DNA from: Coenobita brevimanus
Taxonomy: Eukaryota > Arthropoda > Malacostraca > Decapoda > Coenobitidae
DNA length: 64,000 nucleotides
Direction: 5' to 3'
NCBI GenBank assembly: GCA_032717465.1
Contig: CM064657.1
Span: 24,674,719-24,738,718, forward strand
Shown: one piece after another, positions 30,301 to 40,200 of the stretch
Layout: each line of letters starts with the position of its first letter
How positions within the stretch are numbered: position 1 is the first letter of the stretch
The notes under the pieces: generated by a model
What the model was told of the DNA's origin: nothing
Database searches by the model: none
What the model saw: the letters and a program-made list of their open reading frames with translations, nothing else
Position numbers and translations under genes: made by a program

Positions 30301-30973
30301 ATGTGAAGCTACAGAATGTGGTGAATGTTTTTGGCATATCTGATAGAGCCAGCATTCTGGGGGCTTGAATGATGAGTGAATGGAAGCGTGTCCCATTGGA
30401 CTATGCAAATTTGGGCTGTCTGGACATTGCTACTCCTCACCCTGCCCTAGGGTGGGAAAGGAGGTCTGGATGATGATGAATGATGATGATATAGTAGACT
30501 GAAGAATAGTGCTGAATAGAGACACTGAGAGGTGAATATGTATGAGTATATACCAACCCACCTGGTTCAAACTCTGTAAAGAAGCAGAAGGATGGACAGA
30601 AATAATTTGTAGTGTTTAAATATATGGCTGTGATACAGATTTTCACCATTTTAGTTCCTGTATTCCATAATAATGACACTACTGACTGATGAATAGTACT
30701 GAATAGAGGTATTCGAAGATGAGTGTGCATTTGGTAGGTGTTAGTGACTATCATCCACTCACTTGGTCAGTGCTGGGAACGCTACTAATAAAAAGTAGTG
30801 GCGCTCCCATTCCCGTTACTAGCTCGAAAAAGTAGTGGCGTTACTGGTTTCGCTACATGATATGAAATGTAGCAGCGCTTCCGCTCCCGCTCCTGTTACT
30901 TTGGATGAGAAAAAAGTACACGAAGGAAAGGTTAACGAAAAAAAAAATCATATACATGTCTGTGTCACTTTAA

Positions 30974-32784
30974 CCCCTTAACTGCGGGGTGTCACTTTCG
31001 TGACGCTTGGGAGCAAGGGATCATACCGGGGGATGTCACTTTTGTGATTCTGTATTATTTTGAATTCGCCTGGGTTTTCAAGTGGTGGCTTGTATCATCT
31101 ATCAGTACTGCCAATGTCCAACACTAGTCAGCACTCCTGATCTCATTTGTACTCCCATCCATTGTTGACAATTTAGCCATTTCTCCCCATTCTTGACTCC
31201 CCTCCCTACCTCCCCTCCATTACCCTCTCCTCTTGCCTGCCCGGCCATGCTGCACTAAGTAAATCTTCCCCTTAATTTTCCACTGATTTCATCCATCGAC
31301 ATAAGCCCTATGCCCGATTCTTATAGCAAATATTATATACAAAAAAGAAATAAGGTAAGTGATAGTGCCATACACCTGGAATTGGCTAATTATCACCTGA
31401 CAACACCTCACGTGCACTCGTTTGCTAATTTTTGTTGTTGATTTCCCCTTGAAAAATGCCGTATAATCTATTCTCGTAATAAAAAATATATACAGTATAA
31501 GAAAGGAAGGGAGAAGCCAAAATGATATTTACATTCACCTGGAACTACCTAATTTATTATGTATTGTCTAGATTTCCTGCCAATCATTTCATAGCGTATA
31601 TATTAGCAGCTGTCACTACACTGACATTGGCAGCGTTGCACTCCCCCTAGGCAACCACAGCATTCAGTTTACCATCGTCTTTCAAGGTGAAACCACGTCG
31701 GATTTGTGCCTGTCCAATTCCGCCGGTTTTTAGCCCCGTGCAAAGGGCCCTGTGACCTCTGCCCCAACTAAACCTCGTGTGGAAAGGGGTAAAGGGCTAA
31801 GTGACTGGTGTGGAACGTGAACTGGGTAATTTATCAGTGAAAATGATGGACAGTGACTATGGTCTTTCTGGTGAGTAAAACAGTGCAAGTGGAAATGTAA
31901 ATAATGTGTAAATAATGTGTAAACAGCAAGTGAAAACAATGAATGTAAATATAAGTGAACAGTGGAAAATAGTTTTATAAGTTACTGCAAGTGACAGTTC
32001 ATAACACAGTGTAAATAAAATAGAAATGTGAACAATGTAAATAAAATAGAGAATGTAAATAGAAATGTAAATGAGTAGTAATATAAGAATACGAGTATAT
32101 ATACTAGGAGTAAAGAAAGTGAATGTTTTACTCTAGCATGTATGAATACTGTGAGTTATGAAAGTGGAAGTGAAAGTGACAGATTTGCTCTCAACACTAG
32201 TATACAGGACGAGAAAGTGAATGCTACGTATTTTACTGAAAGAGAAATTGAATGCCTATGGTTACAATATACTACTATTACTGAAGGAAACTTATGGTTA
32301 AAGACTGCAGATATATATGTTATATAGTAACAGAAATATAAACTGTGAGTGATTTTATGAATAATAAATGACAGAATACCAACGGCGAAAGAGCGCAAGT
32401 GGGAAGGTCATATGTGCTTGTAATTTTCTTTGCTTTCACAGTGTTTTCTTTTTGGGGATATGGATTCCAAAATATTTGAAAATCACAGAATAGTGTTTCC
32501 AGTGATAATATCAGGCTGTGGTAATCATATTACTGGTTGTCGGGAAGTGTAAAGTGGAGACTTCGTTACCCAAATTCAGAAGTCTCCACAAGTCCTACAG
32601 TACTTGACAAAGGCTCAACAAACACCCCAGGAGAAAGCTGAAGGTATGTGCCATATGCATATGTAATTATAATACTCTAGGACTAATAACTGATTTTTGG
32701 CAAATATTTTAACAAAGTCTGTCGGAGCACAAATATCCTAGCAGGACACACAAGTTGAGCCAAAACAACCCTGTGGTTTAGGGG
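30974..32784. mobile_element. piggyBac-like non-autonomous element NA2 (1811 bp)
   Basis: TTAA at 30970-30973 and 32785-32788. Left end CCCCTTAACTGCGGGG, right end (reverse-complemented) CCCCTAAACCACAGGG. Colinear with NA1 over its whole length with many point differences, so the two diverged from one internally deleted ancestor. It also keeps the relic of the transposase 5' coding end (AAAGGGCCCTGTGACCTCTG near 31743). A 61-codon frame at 32142-32327 has no recognisable motif. Confidence 0.92.
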
Positions 32785-32881
32785 TTAATGAAGCTTAGAG
32801 TCGAAGGTACAGGAAAAAGCTATTTAGTATATAACGTAACGGATGTTCATTTACACTGTACCTAGTATATGTACTGAAAGT

Positions 32882-34605
32882 CTATCTATCTATCTATCTG
32901 TAGCCCGACGCCCTAATCCCGCAAAGGGTGGCCGCAGACAAAACGCCTCCAAGTCACTCTGTCACCCACCATTTGACTCCCCTCCCCCCAACTCACCCCC
33001 CCCTCCCTCATATACCTCTCAACTCCATCCCTCCACCTCATCCTCGGTCTACCCCTCCCTCTCCCTCCCTCCACTTCACCTACATACACCCTCTTAGTCA
33101 GTCTTTCATTCTCCATTCTCTCCACATGTCCAAACCACCTCAGTGTATTTCTCCTAATCTTTTCAACCACATCCACATCTACCCCATAACGTTCCTTCAC
33201 TTCTTCATTCGTCAACCTGTCCCTCCACGTCACTCCACATGCTCCTCTCAAGTAACTCATTTCCACTGCTCTCACTCTTGACTTGTTCCCCTCTTGCAAG
33301 GTCCACGCCTCGCTTCCATACGTCAGGGTAGGGATCACAATACCATCATGCAGTGACTTCTTAACTTCCATACTCACCTCCCTATTTCTCATCACTGCTT
33401 TCAGTGTACCAACAACCTTTCTTCCCTGCTGTACCCTTTCAAGTACTTCATCCCCCAAAGTTCCATCCTTACTCATCACACTACCCAAGTACTTGAATGC
33501 ACTCACATTCTCCATATCCTCACCATCCAACCTCACTGCACACTCTGTGACTTCATTCCTCTCAAACACCATAACTTTACTTTTGTTTACATTAACTTTC
33601 AGCTTCCTCCTCGTACACACTGTCCCAAATTCATTCACCAAACCTTGCAACTCCCATTCATCTTCACTCAACAATACTGTATCATCAGCAAACAGCAACA
33701 CAGGAAGCTTCCAAATCTCACCCTCATTCATTAGGGCCACCCCCACATCCACTGCCCTACCTTGCACCTCCTTTACAACCCCATCCATATATATATTAAA
33801 CAGCCATGGAGACATCACACACCCCTGTTTCAGTCCCACATTGAGATCGAAGAACTCACTCTGCTCACCATCCACTCGCACTGTAGCCCTAGCTCCCTCG
33901 TACATACTCTTCACAGCACTCAACAATTTCCCCTCCACTCCATATATTCTTAATACCTTCCACATACCTTGCCTATCTATTCTGTCATAAGCTTTCTCCA
34001 AGTCCATGAAGGCAGCATACACTTTCCTTCCCTTCTCTAGATACTTCTGCACTAAACATCTTAGAACAAATATCTGATCTACACACCCTTTTCCCTTCCT
34101 AAATCCCCCTTGTTCTTCTCCAACTAGCTCCTCTGTCATATGCCTAACCCTATCAATGAGTATTCTACCATATATTTTACCAGTCACACTAAGAAGGCAA
34201 ATACCCCTATGGTTACCACATACTTCTCTCTCCCCTTTTCCTTTGTACAGAGGAACAATTATACCTGATTTCCAGTCCTCTGGAACCCTTCCCTCTTTCC
34301 AAGCCAATCTACACAACTTCCATATCCACTCCACAACAATCTCACCCCCATACCTAAGCATTTCACCACACACTCCATCAATTCCTGGGGCCTTTCCCAG
34401 CTTAATCTTCTTCATCGCTTCCACTACTTCCGACCTACTGATCTCTTCCTCCCTCCTCTCATCTCTTCTTCTCCCAGCCATTCCCCAACCACTTATACTC
34501 ACACTGCTCTCACTCTCTTCATTCAACAAATCCTCAAAGTGCTCCTTCCATCTCCTCAATTTCTCTCTCTTCTCCACCAACAATCTATTATTACTGAAAG
34601 TAACA
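32882..34605 (-). mobile_element. RTE-B, longest intact copy
   Basis: Minus strand; starts in the linker before the RT near 34605, ends with the family 3' end and (GATA)n tail at 32882-32900. Lies inside hAT element 1. Closely related to the copy at 57833-59315; both share GTAGCCC/ATAGCCC at the end, marking a subfamily distinct from the one ending GGCGTCTGGCAATA. Confidence 0.9.
32913..34583 (-). CDS. RTE-B reverse transcriptase, open for 556 codons
   Basis: Motifs in order: linker with R-W-K-E-H-F-E-D-L-L (10-22), K-A-P-G-I-D-G-V near 63, H-R-G-I-C-L-L near 127, G-G-F-R-K-G-K-G-C near 160, F-M-D-L-E-K-A-Y-D near 190 (first catalytic Asp), G-L-K-Q-G-C-V-M-S near 247, F-A-D-D near 297 (catalytic pair), then F-K-Y-L-G-S-V-M-S, L-T-Y-G-S-E-A-W, R-W-F-G-H-V-E-R-M near 485 and G-R-G-R-P-R-M-R-W near 508. 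This is the RTE-type RT plus C-terminal domain. The endonuclease is missing by 5' truncation, and the first codon is not a native start. The lack of stops suggests recent insertion. Confidence 0.9.
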   Translation of the reverse strand: MLVEKREKLRRWKEHFEDLLNEESESSVSISGWGMAGRRRDERREEEISRSEVVEAMKKIKLGKAPGIDGVCGEMLRYGGEIVVEWIWKLCRLAWKEGRVPEDWKSGIIVPLYKGKGEREVCGNHRGICLLSVTGKIYGRILIDRVRHMTEELVGEEQGGFRKGKGCVDQIFVLRCLVQKYLEKGRKVYAAFMDLEKAYDRIDRQGMWKVLRIYGVEGKLLSAVKSMYEGARATVRVDGEQSEFFDLNVGLKQGCVMSPWLFNIYMDGVVKEVQGRAVDVGVALMNEGEIWKLPVLLFADDTVLLSEDEWELQGLVNEFGTVCTRRKLKVNVNKSKVMVFERNEVTECAVRLDGEDMENVSAFKYLGSVMSKDGTLGDEVLERVQQGRKVVGTLKAVMRNREVSMEVKKSLHDGIVIPTLTYGSEAWTLQEGNKSRVRAVEMSYLRGACGVTWRDRLTNEEVKERYGVDVDVVEKIRRNTLRWFGHVERMENERLTKRVYVGEVEGGRGRGRPRMRWRDGVERYMREGGVSWGEGSQMVGDRVTWRRFVCGHPLRD

Positions 34606-34758
34606 TACGTAAATAAAAGGCAAAAAAATGTGGCCTACCATTGATACATATTATATAGTTTTATTATATTTTCAATGATACCTGTTTAAGATATGTACGG
34701 AAATGAAAGTAAAAATGAACTGGGGCTTTCTTTTAAAGGCCATTTATACAATAGCAAT

Positions 34759-34781
34759 TTTTTTTTTTTTTTTTTTTTTTT
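34759..34781. repeat. Poly(T) tract
   Basis: 23 T in a row inside hAT element 1, between the RTE-B copy and the (GT)n tract. Confidence 0.95.
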
Positions 34782-34895
34782 CATTACTTTAAACTGAAAG
34801 TAACATACTGTTACGAAATAATAACGTAGTGAGTAAGAATTAGTCTGAAAGAGAGAGTGAGGGAAAGAGTGGGAGTTAGAGATGGGGATAGTTAG

Positions 34896-34898
<3 letters not shown>

Positions 34899-34965
<67 letters not shown>
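34899..34965. repeat. (GT)n microsatellite
   Basis: About 33 perfect GT units inside hAT element 1, near its right half. Confidence 0.97.
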
Positions 34966-34968
<3 letters not shown>

Positions 34969-35384
34969 AGCATTGCCTACATCTAGCTGACATCCTTAAT
35001 TGACAGAATTGACAAAAGTATTATTTTTCATCATTAATAAACACAACCAAACCGTCGGCATATCTGTATGTATGCACCGACTCCGAACCTGTATTCTTCG
35101 CATGGGTAGCGAGGAGCGCGGTAATGCGTGAGTATGGCCAAAAAGTAGAGGCACTGTCAGTTCTGCTACTGGCTAAAAAAAGTAATGACGTTACCACCAT
35201 TGCTATTAAAACAGTAGTGGGCTACTAATAGCAGCGCTATTCCCAGCTTTGCACTTGGTGTAGTGCTGCACACTATTTCTTTCACATGTATCATTCTTTT
35301 TTCTGTATCTGCCCCCCCCCCCATCTTCACATATCTCCCATCTTTCCTGTCACTTTGTATTGCGCTTCTTTCCTTTTCAGGTGA

Positions 35385-35610
35385 TTTTTTATTGAATGAC
35401 ATGTCAAATGGTCTCTTTTAAGCCAGGAAATCATTTACAGTAGTGGGCAGTAACCATATAACCAACTCATTCATGTTCCCTGTGTGTCAGCAAGTGAGTT
35501 GGTAAGGAGTAAGTGTCCCTCCCTGTAAAACAACTAACTCAAAGTCAAATCGCCACCCCTTACAGAATTATGGCATCTGGCAGTAGTTAGATGGATAGAT
35601 AGAGTGTGTG
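35385..35610 (+). mobile_element. SINE-D hairpin piece joined to 5S-SINE body
   Basis: 35390-35465 matches the hairpin region of SINE-D (AAATGG...AGGAAATCATTTAC, CAGTAACCATATAACCA). 35502-35605 matches the body and 3' end of the 5S-SINE (AAGTGTCCCTCCCTGTAAAA, GCATCTGGCAGTAG) and ends in a GATA/GGATA tail. It is either a chimeric SINE or two fragments side by side. Confidence 0.65.
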
Positions 35611-36539
35611 TTTGTGTGAATGTGGCCATATCAAGGTAACATAGTAGTAAGTGCTGGTTAGGAGCCAGAAACTTTTTTCCGTAGACTTTAGCTCCCAAAA
35701 TTAGGGTGCATCTTACACAGTGCACTGACTTATATGCTGCAACATACAGTACTGAAAATGTGAGTAGGAAGTTTACCATCTGGGTTTGTCCCATCCAAGG
35801 ATGGATATTTAAGAAAGTGCAGTAGCACAATGACCTTTTGTTGTATGCAGTGATGTATCCTCAAAATCCTCCTTATACTCAGAATCCATGTAAAAGAGAT
35901 ACCATGCTGTATAAGAATTAGTTTTTTTTTTTTTAGCTAATGGGGAAGAGAAAGTAAAAAATCCATAGCTCTCTGAAATGTAGCAATTTTATCCCTCCAG
36001 TATATTTGTATTTTTGTCATCAAGTATATAAATAATTATTTCCCTGCACAGAGGAAAAAGAGAAAAAGAAGTGTGTGGTAAACATAGGGGCATTTGTTGT
36101 CTTAGCCTAATAGGAAAAAGATATGGTAGGATCGGTGCCGGATTTGGGATGTGGGGGGCCTGGGACCCGATTTGGTGGTGGGCCCATCCCAAGCATCAAA
36201 TTAGCATGGTGCTAAATGAAAATACATTTTTAACCCTCGCACTGTTGCAACAATATGCTCGCTTGCACGATACAAATTGCTCCCGACGACCCATAATACT
36301 GTATTCAGAAATTGATGTCATTAAAGATCAGGTAAAAATGATACAGTACTTTCTGAAAAATCTCCACATTAATTAGCCCTGAATGAAAAAAACACAGCAG
36401 CCCTGAAATGCACTGAACACATCCTTGCATATCACACAAAACAGAATAATCATGAAGCAAGAAAAAAAAAAAAAAAAAAACGTGTGCAGTTACCACTCAA
36501 TCCTTGTATAGACTGTTCATTGAACAAACAGTTTCTAGA

Positions 36540-37185
36540 AATCTGGTTTAGTTCAGGTGCTTTCTGAAATTTTCTAATGGAAAATTCTCTTATTAAATCA
36601 TCAAAATTCAATGAGCGTAGGATGTCCGACTCAGTGCTCAAGACTGTCAGATTCACAAGTCACTCCTGTGTCCTGCTTGTTTGTAGGCAATTCTCAATCA
36701 ATTTCAGCTTGGGGGGAAAAAAAAAAAAAAAAAAAAAAACTTTCAGCACTGCAGTTGCTCACCATTACAGCCAAGTACATTCTCAGGGCTGCCTCCACAC
36801 TGGGGAAAATATCTAGCACATGCTTATCGTGGATAAGCTTGTAGAGAAATAGCTCAGCGCTAACGTCATTTGGCTCTTTTTCAGCATGATATTCGCAAAA
36901 GCAGCAAACTGGATGAGCTCTTCAGGAAATGAAGTCTCCAGATCATTGGGATAGACATCCAGTAATTTCTTAGCTGCTCTAGACAGCTCTTCAGAGTATA
37001 GTTTTGTCAGTTGTCCAAAGCAGCCAAAGCGACCTGACATCAGTTCATACGCATGCAGCCGTTGGTTAAGAGAAGCTATGAACTGATTGATGACAGGAAC
37101 GAAATCGTATGACAGTGATAAAAAATGAGAAGTTGTTGGCAGCTGGCACCAGCTCCAGGGCTGCCAGATTTGAACATGGGTATAT
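36540..37185 (-). pseudogene. hAT transposase C-terminal part (ZMYM1-like), broken
   Basis: Minus strand. 37130-36860 encodes F-I-A-S-L-N-Q-R-L-H-A-Y-E, K-L-L-D-V-Y-P-N-D-L-E and E-E-L-I-Q-F-A-A-F; after stops and a 22-bp A run (36718-36739) come K-L-I-E-N-C-L, L-T-V-L-S-T-E-S-D and L-N-F-D-D-L-I-R-E-F near 36610. This order matches the end of hAT transposases of the ZMYM1-like type, the last block being the hAT dimerisation region. The catalytic N-terminal half is not seen. Dead. Confidence 0.72.
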
Positions 37186-37261
37186 AACCATAATTCTTCA
37201 ATTTTCATTCCCAGATTCAGTTTTTCATTAGTAATAATATTAATAATAATAATAATAATAA

Positions 37262-37755
37262 TAACATCCATCAATCCATCCATCATCCAATCCTACGTTG
37301 CCCCATGAGGAGCGTAGGAGCCCGGGGCTAGGCAGTTGGTCCTGACATTTAAGATGAGAGTGACCAACCTCACTCATCCCTGAGTGGCGTTACGTGAGCA
37401 GTAAACCCCAACCATCCCTTGGATATAAACCTGCACTGGCTCAATCCGACTGGAGCGCAATAATTACCCACTAAACCACCAGGCGCCAAAATTTGGTTAT
37501 GTGGTTACCACCCAGCGTAGTAAATAGTTTCCTGGTGCACAGGAAACCATTTGGCTTGTCACTCAGTGTAGAGTCACCCACAGGCAGAAGAAAGAGGAAA
37601 GAATGAAGGAATGAAAGACAGAAGAGGGAGTGTAAAGTCACCTGTAGAGAGAAGGACGAGGAAAGAATGAAAGAAAGAAAGATAGAAGAAGATAGAAGGA
37701 AAGAAGGATGGAGGAGAGGACAGGGCAGACACCCGAGAGCAGCACTACATTGAGT
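37262..37755 (-). mobile_element. SINE-D copy 2
   Basis: Colinear with 9376-9790: core, box B-like and box A-like segments, hairpin (arms 37526-37538 and 37544-37556), and GA-rich 5' part through CCCGAGAGCAGCACTACATT. Tail (ATCC/AAT)n at 37238-37275. Lies inside hAT element 2. Confidence 0.8.
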
Positions 37756-37784
37756 GAGTGGATGGTGAGTGCCCCCACCTACCA

Positions 37785-38735
37785 CATAATAATCTATCTA
37801 TATACCTAGGCTGCTTCCCCCAAGGAAAGGGAGGTAGCCGAGACAGGACGACACACTCCTCATTTACTCATCCATTCAAACACATTCATTCGCATCTTAG
37901 CCCCAAGGGGAGAACGGACAGATCCTCACCGCACCACACCGCACAAGGGTCAACTGCGCAATGCAATCAGTGACATCTGCAGCAGGGCCCGACAGCAGAG
38001 CTGGTTTACCCCTGCCACATCATAACAGACTCATTCCCTTACCCGCACCTGACCTGAAATAACTGATCAGACCAAATGCGGGAGAATGTCCCCTCAGGGC
38101 TGCGTCATCACTTATTCATTCACAATTTCTCTCCATTTATTTCTGTCACGCACAGCCACTCTTCCTCGCTCAACAGACATCCCTCTCGCATCCAGTGCTC
38201 TCTTCACATTGTCCATCCATCCTATTCGTGGTCTTCCTCTCAGCCTTACACCTCTCACATCAGATCTAGTTATCTTTTTCACCATTCGCTCATTATCCAT
38301 TCTCTCCATATGCCCAAACCATCGCAACACCCTCTGCTCAACTCTACCAGCCATCTCCCGAACAACTCCAGTTCTCCTTCGCACTTCATCATTTTGCACT
38401 CGATCCATACGCGTCACTCCACACATACTCCTCAGACACCTCATCTCCATTACATTCAAACTTTGCTCTCTGCTACACCCATATTCCATGTTTCAGCCCC
38501 ATATAATGCAGTCGGTACCACAACACCCTCATACAGCCTTCTCTTTACATCCATTCTAAGCGAACGACATCTAAACACTTTTTTCATTCCTCCCAGCATC
38601 TTTCCTACTTCATTTATTCTAAACTTCACTTCTGCATCTATTCTTCCATCCACAGCAACATGTGACCCTAGATATTTAAAACACACTACCTCCTCAAGCA
38701 ACTCGCCATTCAAAACTATATTCATCCCCCTACCA
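37785..38735 (-). mobile_element. RTE-D 3' part (C-terminal domain)
   Basis: Minus-strand frames 38790-38456 and 38489-38112 encode C-F-K-Y-L-G-S-H-V-A-V-D-G, L-Y-G-A-E-T-W-N, L-R-W-F-G-H-M-E-R-M and R-G-R-P-R-I-G-W. This is an RTE-type C-terminal domain different from A, B and C. One frameshift near 38480. The non-coding 3' region reaches to about 37785. 5'-truncated. Confidence 0.78.
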
Positions 38736-38770
38736 TAATAATAGCAGTAATAATAATAGTAATAATAATA

Positions 38771-39085
38771 ATCTATCCATCCATCCATCATCTAATCCTA
38801 TGTTGCCCCATGAGGAGCATAGAAGCCCGGGGCTAGGAAAGTTGGTCTCGGCATTTAAGATGAGAGTGACCAGCCTCACTCGTCCCTGAGTGGGATTACG
38901 TGAGCAATAAACCCCAACCACCCCATGGATATAAACCTTCACCGGCTCAATCCGATTGGAGCACCTTTATTGCCCGCTAAACCACCAGGAGTCAAAATTT
39001 GATTATATGGTTACCACCCAGCGTAGTAAATGGTTTCCTGGTGTACAGGAAACCATTTGGCTTGTCACTCATAATAATAATAATA
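38771..39085 (-). mobile_element. SINE-D copy 3
   Basis: Matches 9376-9690 with the intact hairpin (39027-39057, AAATGGTTTCCTG arms) and the tRNA-like block; tail of CCAT units at 38774-38790. It ends at an (AAT)n plus T run (39070-39117). The GA-rich 5' part present in copies 1 and 2 is absent. Confidence 0.8.
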
Positions 39086-39119
<34 letters not shown>

Positions 39120-39279
39120 TGCCAGTTCTTCCATAAGGAATTCACAAGCGCTCAACAGATATATACATTATTTTTACAGTCACAAGAATTGTGACATCTC
39201 TCATACACAATACATACTTCATCATTAAAAAAACATACTGTATATATATGAAAGTGGCAATACTGTATATTTCATTCAT

Positions 39280-39518
39280 TCATTCATTCATTGCCAGACG
39301 CCATGTATCCCAAACAGGGTGGCCAAGGGCTTAGAGTTAATTGTTTTACAGGGAGGGGCACTAATCCTCCACCAACCCCACTTGACATGTAGGGAGTTAT
39401 GCCAACAGCATCTGGTGTTCCCAGGCGGTCACCCATCCAAGTACTAACCAGACCCAACGTTGCTTAACTTCGCTGATCGGACGGGAAGCGGTGTACTGAA
39501 CGTGGTATGGCCGCTATA
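39280..39518 (-). mobile_element. 5S-SINE (SINE3-type), full copy 2
   Basis: Same architecture as 20116-20372 on the opposite strand: 5S head, body with GGTTGGTGGAGGATTAGTGC, 3' end CTGTTTGGGATACATGGCGT...CTGGCA and a (TGAA)n tail at 39280-39294. Lies inside hAT element 2. Confidence 0.88.
39399..39516 (-). rRNA. 5S rRNA-like sequence (head of a SINE)
   Basis: On the minus strand from GCGGCCATACCACG to GATGCTGTTGGCAT. Internal control blocks AAGTTAAGCAACGTTGGG and GGATGGGTGACCGCCTGGGA are intact and closer to the canonical 5S than copy 1 at some positions (CATACCACG). The first helix strand is damaged (GCGGCC for CAACGGCC), so it is not a functional 5S gene. Confidence 0.85.
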
Positions 39519-40200
39519 AACTCTGTAATTATCCATCATAGTACCTCTCTCCAGGTCATAGCATTTTGAAAAAAGAAAGGCTTTCAGCTGTCTCTTGAAG
39601 GATTCAACAGAAAGGAGTTGTCTCATGGACAATGGCAATCTGTTATATAATCTAGGGGCTCTATACACAAAAGAACGATCAGAGAAGGACGACTGGTGAA
39701 TGGCTCCAGGCTCATCAAGACACAAGGACTCATTTTCAGTATGTAACATCACACCTGGGCATGCCGATGGAAGTACAGGTAGTAGCAATTCAGGAAGATA
39801 CTTTGGTTCACCAAACTTAAAAACCTTGAGTGTAATAAGACATGGTTTTAAATTCAGTTCTAGCCTTTACTGGTAACCAATGCAGCTCAATTAGGAATGG
39901 TGTAGTCGAGATTCTAGGGGGGAGACCAAAGATAGGCCGTGCTGCCCTGTTCAACACTGACTGAACTTTTGTTAGTATATTATTTGGAAGGCCAGTCCAC
40001 AGTGAATTACAGTAATCAACACGAGACAAGACCACTGCATGGACCAATATTACGAGGCAATGTCTGTTCAGGAGTTTTCTCACAGAGTACAGATTTCTGA
40101 TATGCAAGTTACACCCTCCGACAACTTGATTAATATGTTCCTTGTATTTTAACTTTGAATTAAAATAATCACCCAGATTTCAAACAGAATAGACTGGATG
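39519..40200 (-). mobile_element. L2/CR1-like LINE C-terminal fragment
   Basis: Minus-strand frames: 40107-39817 with S-R-V-D-Y-C-N-S-L, G-L-P, L-N-R-A-A-R and L-H-W-L-P-V-K-A-R; then 39788-39444 with R-S-F-V-Y-R-A-P-R-L-Y-N-R-L-P and F-K-R-Q-L-K-A-F-L-F. These are the closing motifs of L2- and CR1-like reverse transcriptases. One frameshift near 39810. The RT core is missing. Adjacent 40200-40520 holds nothing I recognise. Confidence 0.72.

Larger units (their letters stand above)
21760..30490 (+). mobile_element. RTE-A, (GAT)n-tailed, split by three insertions
   Basis: Colinear plus-strand pieces of one LINE: 21760-22359 (endonuclease), 22787-23274 (end of endonuclease and linker), 26587-27003 (linker and RT start) and 28784-30490 (RT, C-terminal domain, 3' end). 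Between them lie a pogo-like MITE, LINE J copy 2 and a piggyBac derivative. The 3' end has CACCCTGCCCTAGGGTGGGA, a small stem-loop, and a (GAT)n tail. The second RTE-A copy (40854-44790) gives the uninterrupted sequence across the piggyBac junction. Confidence 0.88.
30768..35251. mobile_element. hAT-like element 1 with perfect 8-bp duplication
   Basis: CACTTGGT at 30760-30767 and at 35252-35259 is a perfect 8-bp target duplication, the hallmark of hAT transposition. Termini CAGTGCTGGGAACGCTACTA (left) and CAAAGCTGGGAATAGCGCTG (right, reverse-complemented); the first block is typical of hAT ends. Subterminal AGTAGTGGCG/TTACT motifs repeat inward. Subtracting the piggyBac NA2 and RTE-B insertions leaves under 1 kb with no transposase, so it was a non-autonomous element. 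Confidence 0.88.

Noticed and set aside
32142..32327. 61-codon frame in piggyBac derivative NA2 as an accessory protein
   Set aside because: The corresponding stretch in NA1 (near 28140-28300) is interrupted, and nothing similar is coded in the complete piggyBac copy.
33283..33990. 235-codon frame on the plus strand, repeated at 58237-58944
   Set aside because: Its recurrence looks like conservation, but both lie opposite the same RTE-B sequence, so the recurrence is that of the LINE.
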